DNA of 5,268 bases. It comes from Gammaproteobacteria bacterium (GTDB lineage: Bacteria; Pseudomonadota; Gammaproteobacteria; UBA11654). The position numbers and the translations under genes are program-made. The notes below the pieces were generated by a model. The model ran no database searches. It had not been told where the DNA came from and worked only from the letters and a program-made list of their open reading frames with translations. The stretch covers positions 1 through 5,268 of the forward strand of contig PBEI01000023.1 in the NCBI GenBank assembly GCA_002718375.1. The letters run 5' to 3'. Of this stretch, positions 1 to 5,268 are shown piece by piece. The stretch's first letter is position 1; each line of letters starts with the position of its first letter.

Positions 1-46
1 AATGAGAAACAAGCTTTTTAAGTTTTTAAAATTTTAAAAGCAATAG
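1..46. other. AT-rich edge, possible tail of an upstream gene
   Basis: This short edge is almost entirely A and T and holds no gene I can identify. Read forward, one frame closes with TAA at 19-21 and another with TAA at 35-37. Either could be the last codons of a gene whose body lies outside the window and whose transcript ends at the hairpin that follows. The frame ending at 37 has an ATG at 2-4 but would encode only 11 residues, so it is not called as a gene. Confidence 0.3.
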
Positions 47-75
47 AAAAGGGCTCTTGCAAAAGAGCCCTTTTT
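47..75 (+). terminator. Intrinsic (Rho-independent) terminator
   Basis: An 8-bp perfect stem pairs 51-58 (GGGCTCTT) with 63-70 (AAGAGCCC) around the loop GCAA, which fits the stable GNRA tetraloop pattern. Four A residues (47-50) before the stem can pair with part of the T run at 71-75, giving the usual A-tract, stem, T-tract arrangement. It most likely ends an upstream gene reading into the window on the + strand. On the opposite strand only four T residues would follow the stem, so termination there would be weaker. Confidence 0.88.
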
Positions 76-92
76 CTTCTCAAATAAGAAAT

Positions 93-692
93 ATGCTCAA
101 TTCATTCAAAGATAGTCTGATTAAAGTTACAGATTTAACTATCCTGTTCGCTTCCATATTTACATTTCTGGCATTCATAACGCCAAAGGAAATTGCTACA
201 GGCCCATTAGAAATATCTAAAGAACTAGTATCCTTTAATCAATTGGAATTAAAAGATGTAGTCTCAGCATATTCTGATAATCAAGATACTATCGATTCTA
301 TTCAAATCACTATTAATCGATTGAATGCAAGGATATCCGGCCTTGATCCTGAAATAGAAATAGAAGAACTAGAAGTATTAGCGAGAGAAATTGACTTAGC
401 CACTAGTAATCTTGAAAGAGCGAATTTGAGAAGCAATAATCTGCAACAAAGCATTTCTGATCTTGAAGCATCAATAAATGCAGAACTCAAAAAAATAGAT
501 AATTTTGAGAGTCAACTAAACGACAATAAATCCATTGCGTGGATTCAACCAGTGAGAAACAATGTTGAATCTTTTGCTAACTCGGCTGGCATGGATGGAA
601 TACTAGCTGGTTTTGCGGCATTAATATTCTGCCTTGTTTGTAAAAGACGAAAGGATTGGTTTAAACAAATCTTCAGAATCTTCTTCAGATAA
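93..692 (+). CDS. Unrecognised two-pass membrane protein with central coiled coil
   Basis: I do not recognise this 199-residue protein as any named family. It has a hydrophobic segment at about residues 13-30 (LTILFASIFTFLAFITP) and then a hydrophilic stretch. At about residues 62-145 there is a long helical, coiled-coil-like region rich in L, I, N, E and S with heptad-like hydrophobic spacing. A second hydrophobic segment at about 167-183 is followed by a basic, aromatic tail (KRRKDWFKQIFRIFFR). The basic tail suggests that both termini face the cytoplasm and the coiled coil lies in the periplasm; this is inferred from charge only. I chose the ATG at 93 because the in-frame TTG at 57 sits inside the terminator stem. 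The ribosome-binding site is weak. The next gene starts 37 bases downstream, so co-transcription is possible. Adaptor-like, chain-length-regulator-like or phage-type roles are all open. Confidence 0.7.
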   Translation: MLNSFKDSLIKVTDLTILFASIFTFLAFITPKEIATGPLEISKELVSFNQLELKDVVSAYSDNQDTIDSIQITINRLNARISGLDPEIEIEELEVLAREIDLATSNLERANLRSNNLQQSISDLEASINAELKKIDNFESQLNDNKSIAWIQPVRNNVESFANSAGMDGILAGFAALIFCLVCKRRKDWFKQIFRIFFR

Positions 693-729
693 AATAAAAC
701 CTACAAACATTTCTATTAAAATATTCTGA

Positions 730-1632
730 ATGAAGACCCTTTATTTCGGTGATGTCTCTGTAGATAAAGTTATAGATGGAATTGAACGCTTTCCTGCGTT
801 AAATGCATTTCCAGATATAGACATGGAGCTATTTAATCAAAATATAGAATGGATGCATCCATTTTATGAGCCAGTGAGTAAGATGATTCTATTGAGTATG
901 CACTCATATCTAATTCGAACAAAAAACCTGAATATATTAATAGATACTTGTATTGGTAATGATAAGCATAGAGTCGGTCAAGGGCCAATATACAAGCAAA
1001 ATGAGGGGATTCTTAGCCATTGGAATAATAGAAATAGCGACTATATTCAAAATCTAGAATCATTTGGGCTATCAACAGAGTCTATTGACATTGTAATGTG
1101 TACACATTTGCATGCTGATCATGTGGGTTGGAATACCAGACTAGAGAACGGGAACTGGGTGCCAACATTTCCTAATGCAAAGTATCTTTTTTCTGATAAA
1201 GACCTTGAAAATATGAAGAAAGAAAGCAACAGTCCTTTTGATGAATATACAAAGCTTGTATATCAAGATAGCATATTGCCGATAATGGAGTCAGGACAAG
1301 CCATGATGATTGATGATTCAACGGACTTAGGTAGAGAAATAAATCTTATTAAAACTCCCGGACACAGTCCCGGACATTATTGTCTAGAGATAGATTCCAA
1401 TGATAAGAAAGGCATGTTCACAGGGGATATTCTTCATAATCCGATTCAGGTTACTTGTCCATCGCTATCCACAGTTTTCTGTGATGACAAAGATCTATCC
1501 AATCAGACTCGAATGAAGATCGTAGATAATTTAACCGATACAAATACAGTCGTATTAGCAGCCCATTTTTCTGGAACTACTGCTGGACTGATAAATAGCC
1601 ATAATAATTCTAGAAGATTTGATTTGATATGA
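730..1632 (+). CDS. Metallo-beta-lactamase-fold hydrolase (lactonase/esterase-like)
   Basis: This 300-residue protein has the complete metal-site signature of the MBL-fold superfamily. H126, H128, D130 and H131 form the HLHADH motif, H212 lies in TPGHSPGH, D233 in FTGDILH, and H279 in the AAHFSG motif near the C-terminus. These residues would bind two metal ions, usually zinc. The N-terminal GDVSVDKV strand, the length and the AHF ending resemble the branch that includes N-acyl homoserine lactonase-like and methyl parathion hydrolase-like enzymes; substrates there are lactones or esters. The true substrate cannot be told from sequence. No signal peptide is visible, so it is probably cytoplasmic. 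The ATG at 730 immediately precedes the first family strand, although no good Shine-Dalgarno is seen. Its stop overlaps the thioesterase start as ATGA at 1629-1632, pointing to translational coupling. Confident for the superfamily, low for the reaction. Confidence 0.93.
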   Translation: MKTLYFGDVSVDKVIDGIERFPALNAFPDIDMELFNQNIEWMHPFYEPVSKMILLSMHSYLIRTKNLNILIDTCIGNDKHRVGQGPIYKQNEGILSHWNNRNSDYIQNLESFGLSTESIDIVMCTHLHADHVGWNTRLENGNWVPTFPNAKYLFSDKDLENMKKESNSPFDEYTKLVYQDSILPIMESGQAMMIDDSTDLGREINLIKTPGHSPGHYCLEIDSNDKKGMFTGDILHNPIQVTCPSLSTVFCDDKDLSNQTRMKIVDNLTDTNTVVLAAHFSGTTAGLINSHNNSRRFDLI

Positions 1633-2036
1633 GCATGAAAGAGTTAAGCGCAAACAATTGTTTTGTTTGTGGCCCAGAGAATCCAATCGGATTAAAGATA
1701 GATTTTTATATAGATCAAGACGATATATGCAGAGCAGAGTTTACACCAGGAGAAAGCCATGTGGGGTTTCAAGATACGACACATGGTGGCATTATCTTTA
1801 GTTTGCTCGATGACGTAATGGCAAATTGGTTGTTTTTGAAAGGTAAGCCTGCACAGACAGCAAAATGCGATCTTCGCTATAAAAATTCCCTGCATACAGG
1901 AGAAACAGTTTTGCTCGAGGGCCATCATTTAAAAACTAAATCAAGAATGGCCATGATGTATGGCTTGATGAAAACAAAAAATGAAGGAAAGGTTATCGCA
2001 GAGTGCCATGCTAAATTCATGATAATTTCATCATGA
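1629..2036 (+). CDS. PaaI-type hotdog-fold thioesterase
   Basis: This 135-residue protein matches the size and motif order of small single-domain hotdog thioesterases that hydrolyse acyl-CoA thioesters. It begins with the CFVCGPENPIGLK motif (residues 11-23, with C11 and C14), common in this subgroup. The central helix motif HGGIIFSLLDD (52-62) carries the usual HGG and the acidic residue (D61 or D62) expected to act in catalysis. It ends with the typical AECHAKFMI strand. These enzymes normally work as cytoplasmic dimers or tetramers. The start at 1629 shares four bases with the upstream hydrolase stop; a second in-frame ATG at 1635 is an alternative. An AGAAG at 1612-1616 is somewhat far from either, so coupling to upstream translation is the likelier mode. 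The acyl substrate is unknown. It could instead be annotated as a PaaI-family protein of unassigned function. Confidence 0.9.
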   Translation: MSMKELSANNCFVCGPENPIGLKIDFYIDQDDICRAEFTPGESHVGFQDTTHGGIIFSLLDDVMANWLFLKGKPAQTAKCDLRYKNSLHTGETVLLEGHHLKTKSRMAMMYGLMKTKNEGKVIAECHAKFMIISS

Positions 2037-2050
2037 TTTGATGTAACTTT

Positions 2051-2105
2051 TTGTAACGTCTATCCTCTCAAACCGCTAATTCTATTAGCATTCGAGAATT
2101 AGAAT
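2051..2105 (+). promoter_or_regulatory. Candidate promoter of the efflux operon
   Basis: Two sigma70-like arrangements can be read here. TTGTAA at 2051-2056 stands 18 bases before GCTAAT at 2075-2080, each matching four of six consensus positions. TAGAAT at 2100-2105 matches five of six positions of the -10 consensus but has no good -35 at the right distance. Position in front of the pump genes is the main support. No terminator is seen after the thioesterase gene, so read-through from the upstream genes is also possible. Confidence 0.3.
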
Positions 2106-2120
2106 AATTCTTAAAAGAAT
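2075..2120. repeat. Nested inverted repeats, operator-like
   Basis: Four overlapping dyads are packed into 46 bases. GCTAAT pairs with ATTAGC (2075-2080 and 2084-2089). CTAATTCT pairs with AGAATTAG (2076-2083 and 2095-2102). AGAAT-A-ATTCT is at 2101-2111, and ATTCTT-AA-AAGAAT at 2107-2120. The pentamer AGAAT or its complement ATTCT occurs five times (2079, 2095, 2101, 2107, 2116). The cluster overlaps the candidate promoter, which is where a repressor of an efflux operon would bind. High A+T content makes some dyads expected by chance, so a regulatory role is inference. Confidence 0.45.
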
Positions 2121-2122
2121 CC

Positions 2123-2149
2123 GATGGGTTCGAACCAACGAAACCCATC
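2123..2149. promoter_or_regulatory. Hairpin or dyad over the first adaptor start codon
   Basis: GATGGGTT (2123-2130) pairs with AACCCATC (2142-2149). The stem continues with C2131-G2140 and G2132-C2139 past one bulged A at 2141, leaving a six-base loop. In RNA this ten-pair stem would bury the ATG at 2124. Inside it, GGTTCGAACC (2127-2136) is a perfect ten-base palindrome. No T run follows, so it is not a standard terminator. It could be a DNA operator or a leader structure if translation really starts at 2163. Confidence 0.4.
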
Positions 2150-3266
2150 CCTGAGTCAACTCATGAAAGAATATATAAATAAGATTAAGAGGGTGAATCC
2201 CATTGTGCTCCTGCTTGTCGGGACGTTTTTCATCATATCGCTCTTAAGGGCCACAAAAGATGAGCCAGTGATGCTAGTCATTGAAGAAAAATCATGGCCT
2301 GTATCAGTTATCGAGGCTCAGTACGATGATATTAATCCAACGCTAGCTCTTTTTGGTGAAGTGATTACATCTAGAAGAAGTGAGCTCCGAGCTCTTGTTG
2401 GCGGACAGGTCATAGAAGTTGGAGAAAACTTTAAAGAAGGCGCTGTTGTAAAAAAGGGCGAGCTTTTACTTAAAATTGATGACTTTGAATACAGAAATTC
2501 AGTGATAGAAGAAACTGCGAAACTTGAGGTGATGAACAGAGACTTTGAGAGAGCAGACGAATTATTTAAGCAAGGATCAATCTCTGAACAATTTAGAGAC
2601 AACGCCTTACTGGAGAAGACTCAACAAGAACTCGTTTTATCTGAGTCGGAAAAGGACCTGAGGGATACCGAGTTATTTGCACCATTCGATGGAGTCATAA
2701 ATGATGTTCAAGCAACTCTGGGTAAGCAAGTAAGCACCTTTAATGACAAAATTGGGGAGATTATCGATATCAAAAACATGGAGGTTCGATTTTCTATATC
2801 CAAGGCTCAATATGGAAGATTGCTTGAAGATGAAAGCGCAATTGTAGGAAGAGCCATAGAGATGAAATGGACTGTTGGCCAGAGAGATTTAATATTCGAC
2901 GCCTATATCTCTAGAGTAGGAGCTGAAATTACATCCAATACGGGTGGAGTGAATATATTTGCAAATATTGAACTGGATAATGATCAAGAAACACCACTTA
3001 GACCAGGGGCATTCGTCCGCTTGAGAATGCCAGATAAAACTTATAAATCAGTGATAAGTATTCCTGAAACAGCAGTTTACGAAGATGAATACATATACAT
3101 AATTAAGGATCAAAGGTTAAAGAAAGCTGTCATAGTGATTTCTGGATATGATAAGTCAAATGTTCTAATTCAACCGGCAGAGGAGCTAATGATCCAAAAT
3201 GGAGACCTAATCGTAACAAACCAACTCAGAGAAGCCGGTGAAGGGGTTAAAGTGGATATTCTCTGA
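2124..3266 (+). CDS. RND efflux periplasmic adaptor (membrane fusion protein)
   Basis: The 380-residue product is the periplasmic adaptor of a tripartite RND pump, bridging the inner-membrane permease to an outer-membrane channel. A single hydrophobic anchor lies at about residues 26-42. The first lipoyl half (GGQVIEVGENFKEGAVVKKGE, about 93-113) is followed by KIDDFEY. A short alpha-helical hairpin covers about 124-178. The second lipoyl half (LFAPFDGVINDVQATLGKQV) is at about 184-203, then beta-barrel and membrane-proximal domains with the LRPGAFVRLRMP motif at 292-303. I see no cysteine, hence no lipobox, so it is anchored by its N-terminal helix rather than by lipid. The start is uncertain: ATG 2124 gives the longest frame but lies in a hairpin, while ATG 2163 (MKEYINKIK) leaves a shorter lead into the anchor; both have weak ribosome-binding sites. 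Its stop shares one base with the first possible permease start. Confidence 0.92.
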   Translation: MGSNQRNPSLSQLMKEYINKIKRVNPIVLLLVGTFFIISLLRATKDEPVMLVIEEKSWPVSVIEAQYDDINPTLALFGEVITSRRSELRALVGGQVIEVGENFKEGAVVKKGELLLKIDDFEYRNSVIEETAKLEVMNRDFERADELFKQGSISEQFRDNALLEKTQQELVLSESEKDLRDTELFAPFDGVINDVQATLGKQVSTFNDKIGEIIDIKNMEVRFSISKAQYGRLLEDESAIVGRAIEMKWTVGQRDLIFDAYISRVGAEITSNTGGVNIFANIELDNDQETPLRPGAFVRLRMPDKTYKSVISIPETAVYEDEYIYIIKDQRLKKAVIVISGYDKSNVLIQPAEELMIQNGDLIVTNQLREAGEGVKVDIL

Positions 3267-5268
3267 TGGTTTTTAAAAATTACAGTCAAAAAAATAGACC
3301 TATTAATCCAAGAGATACAATGGCTCCAAACAGAGGAATCATTGCATTCTTTAGTCGCCATAAAGTGGCAGCAAACTTACTCATGGCCATACTCATTCTC
3401 TATGGTATGTTTGGGATTACGCAGCTCAAAAGACAGCTTATGCCTGATTTTGGACTCGAGCTGATTAGTGTTGATGTTGAATGGCAGGGGGCAAGTGCTG
3501 AAGATATTGAGAGCAATATCATTAATGCAGTTGAGCCTGAAGTAAGATTTATAAACGGCGTCAAAGAAGTCAATTCAACTGCCTTTGAGGGCAGGGCTAA
3601 AATGTATATTTCATTTAAAGAAAGCGTCAGCATGACCAAAGCTTTGACCGATGTTCAGTCTGCTGTTTCTAGAATTACAACATTCCCTCAGGACATAGAG
3701 AAGCCAATTGTCACTCAGGTTCTACAAAGAGATGAAGTATGCGCAATAGATATTTCAGGACCATTCTCCGAAAAGACTCTTAAATTTTATGCCAGACAAA
3801 TCCGAGATGATCTCATAAGTCGAGGTCTTGCTAATGTCGAGTTTCAGGGTGCGAGAGACAGCGAAATATGGGTGGAAATATCATCAGATAATCTGAGAGA
3901 ACTAGATCTTACTCTCGCTCAAGTCTCATCTGAGCTTGCATCATCAAGCATAGACCTTCCGTCAGGCAGCATAAACAGTGGAGGCGTATCAAGACAAATA
4001 AGAAGTGATCGTCTAGCAAGAAGTCCAAATGAACTTAGAGATATTGAAGTAGTTTCAAAAGCCTCGGGAGAAAAAGTTTACCTCAGTGATATCGCAAATG
4101 TTTATGAAACTTTCAGAGTCAACTCCAGCTATAGGGTAAATACAGAAGGCCCTTCAATTGGCCTTAAAGTATATCGGACTAGAGGCGCAGACTCTCTTGT
4201 ATCGCAACAGGCAGTAGAAAAATATATGACCCAAGTTGCTGGTCTTTATCCAGCTTCACTAGAGATTGTTGTTTACGATGTTTTCTCAGATCAAGTTAGG
4301 CAAAGAATTAACATGTTGCTTGAGAATGGAGGGACAGGATTGATACTTGTTCTTCTGGTGTTATTTGTTTTCCTCAATGGTCGTGTCGCAATTTGGGTTG
4401 CTGCAGGGATACCAGTCGCATTCTTGGCAGCACTGGGTGCAATGAGTCAAATGGGCTTATCTCTGGATATGATCAGCATGTTTGCTTTGATCATGGGCAT
4501 AGGGATTGTAGTAGATGATGCGATAGTAGTTTCTGAACATACAACCACTCTTCATCGAAGAGGCATGAATTATAAAGAGGCAGCTCGACTTGGTGCACAA
4601 AGAATGTTCCCTCCTGTTCTTGCTGCAATGCTGACCACTGTGGCCGCGTTCCTTCCTATTTTGCTGATACAAAACGATGTTGGAAACATAATTTCAGCGG
4701 TTCCAATTACATTGTCACTGGTCATAATAGCAAGCCTGATTGAGTGTTTTTTAATTCTTCCACATCACCTTCGTTCATCACTAAAAAAGGTCTCTGAAGG
4801 TGAAAATAAGCCAAGAAAATTTGATGTATATTTCAACCGATTCAGAGACGATAGGGTCCTGCCGATTATCGAAAAGACCTATACAAAAAAGGGCTTCACA
4901 ATTACAGCTACAATTTGTATGTTGTTGGTCTCTCTCACATTATTATCAACAGGCAGGGTGAACTTTGAGTTTTTTGATACTCCTGAGAGTGATATTTTGC
5001 TTGCGAATTTCTCTTTTTCACCAGGCACATCTGAAGAAAGAACAGAAGAGATGGTCAATGAGATTGGAAGAGCGCTTTATTCTGTAGAAGAAAAATTAAC
5101 TGGTCAGAAAGGGAGTCTCGTCAACTATGGCGTTGGCAATATTGGAGTCAGTTATACAGGAAAAGGATCCTTTTCTAGTGATGTATCTGGAGGGCACATT
5201 GGATCATTCGTGGCTGAACTTGTTTCTGGTGATGTAAGGCTTATAAGAAACCGAGAATTCATTGAAGC
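3266..5268 (+). CDS. RND efflux permease, AcrB-type, partial at 3' end
   Basis: An uninterrupted frame of 667 codons runs off the window edge. It encodes the first two thirds of an inner-membrane proton-driven RND exporter; full-length members have about 1,030 residues. Visible parts are TM1 (about 34-51), the first porter domain (about 52-345), TM2-TM6 (about 356-499), a cytoplasmic linker, TM7 (about 543-561) and the opening of the second porter domain. TM4 carries GIGIVVDDAIVVSEH with D417 and D418, equivalent to the proton-relay aspartate pair of AcrB. IECFLILPHHL at 492-502 closes the first membrane bundle as in related pumps. The start is ambiguous. ATG 3266 overlaps the adaptor stop (TGATG). 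ATG 3320 is preceded by AAGAG at a suitable distance and gives MAPNRGIIAFFSRHKVAANLL, closer to usual RND N-termini. Transported substrates cannot be inferred. The missing C-terminal half, including TM10-TM12, lies beyond the window. Confidence 0.95.
   Translation, partial: MVFKNYSQKNRPINPRDTMAPNRGIIAFFSRHKVAANLLMAILILYGMFGITQLKRQLMPDFGLELISVDVEWQGASAEDIESNIINAVEPEVRFINGVKEVNSTAFEGRAKMYISFKESVSMTKALTDVQSAVSRITTFPQDIEKPIVTQVLQRDEVCAIDISGPFSEKTLKFYARQIRDDLISRGLANVEFQGARDSEIWVEISSDNLRELDLTLAQVSSELASSSIDLPSGSINSGGVSRQIRSDRLARSPNELRDIEVVSKASGEKVYLSDIANVYETFRVNSSYRVNTEGPSIGLKVYRTRGADSLVSQQAVEKYMTQVAGLYPASLEIVVYDVFSDQVRQRINMLLENGGTGLILVLLVLFVFLNGRVAIWVAAGIPVAFLAALGAMSQMGLSLDMISMFALIMGIGIVVDDAIVVSEHTTTLHRRGMNYKEAARLGAQRMFPPVLAAMLTTVAAFLPILLIQNDVGNIISAVPITLSLVIIASLIECFLILPHHLRSSLKKVSEGENKPRKFDVYFNRFRDDRVLPIIEKTYTKKGFTITATICMLLVSLTLLSTGRVNFEFFDTPESDILLANFSFSPGTSEERTEEMVNEIGRALYSVEEKLTGQKGSLVNYGVGNIGVSYTGKGSFSSDVSGGHIGSFVAELVSGDVRLIRNREFIE
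3310..3319 (+). promoter_or_regulatory. Possible ribosome-binding site for the inner permease start
   Basis: AAGAG at 3310-3314 lies five bases before the ATG at 3320, a plausible though not strong Shine-Dalgarno. It is better placed than anything in front of the ATG at 3266 and supports the shorter permease N-terminus. If initiation at 3266 is coupled to the adaptor stop instead, this site is not needed. Confidence 0.35.

Noticed and set aside
57..92. TTG start at 57 extending the coiled-coil protein by 12 residues
   Set aside because: The codon and the residues after it lie in the terminator stem, loop and T run, so this stretch is explained by the terminator rather than by coding.
302..490. 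Minus-strand open frame inside the coiled-coil gene
   Set aside because: It overlaps a longer forward frame, has serine- and leucine-rich antisense composition, and shows no motif of its own.
1692..1928. Minus-strand open frame inside the thioesterase gene
   Set aside because: It is antisense to a clearly conserved enzyme and has no recognisable domain.
2075..2102. Terminator for the thioesterase gene
   Set aside because: The stems are AT-rich and no T run follows, so intrinsic termination here is not supported.
2382..2394. GAGCTC repeated twice with one base between
   Set aside because: It lies within adaptor codons for the SELRAL segment, and a six-base palindrome pair of this kind is easily accidental.
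2318..3639. Three short minus-strand open frames in the pump genes (2318-2602, 3170-3361, 3400-3639)
   Set aside because: They are antisense shadows of well-supported RND adaptor and permease coding sequence.
4457..4672. Minus-strand open frame with several cysteines and histidines
   Set aside because: It lies opposite the TM4-TM6 region of the permease, and the Cys/His content comes from the complement of membrane-segment codons. No ordered metal motif is seen.
3266..5268. Possible frameshift or pseudogene in the permease, since no stop is reached
   Set aside because: I read the frame codon by codon to the edge and found no internal stop; motifs and membrane segments appear in the expected order. 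It is cut by the window only.

Overview
The window looks like an ordinary chromosomal stretch of a Gram-negative bacterium with AT-rich DNA. A tripartite-type RND efflux pump (periplasmic adaptor plus inner-membrane permease) implies an inner and an outer membrane. The A+T bias, tightly packed genes and family mix would suit a marine gammaproteobacterium, but that placement is inference and weak. All genes seen read on the + strand.

Layout: positions 1-46 are an AT-rich tail with no gene that can be supported, closed by a strong intrinsic terminator (47-75) that presumably ends a gene lying upstream. Next is a short unrecognised membrane protein with a long coiled coil between two membrane segments (93-692). 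A metallo-beta-lactamase-fold hydrolase (730-1632) overlaps a hotdog-fold PaaI-type thioesterase (1629-2036) by an ATGA, so these two are probably translated together. A short intergenic and leader zone (2037-2150) holds a dense series of inverted repeats and promoter-like hexamers. The efflux operon follows: adaptor (2124-3266, or from 2163) and AcrB-type permease (from 3266 or 3320). The permease stays open to the window edge at 5268, so only about two thirds of it is visible.

Functionally there are two blocks. The hydrolase and thioesterase pair could open a lactone or other ester and then cleave an acyl thioester, but neither substrate can be read from sequence. The adaptor and permease form a proton-driven exporter that would need an outer-membrane TolC-type channel encoded elsewhere. 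No regulator gene, mobile element, RNA gene or CRISPR array is visible. The least explained parts are the coiled-coil membrane protein and the nested palindromes in front of the pump. I did not find convincing evidence of a wholly new system.
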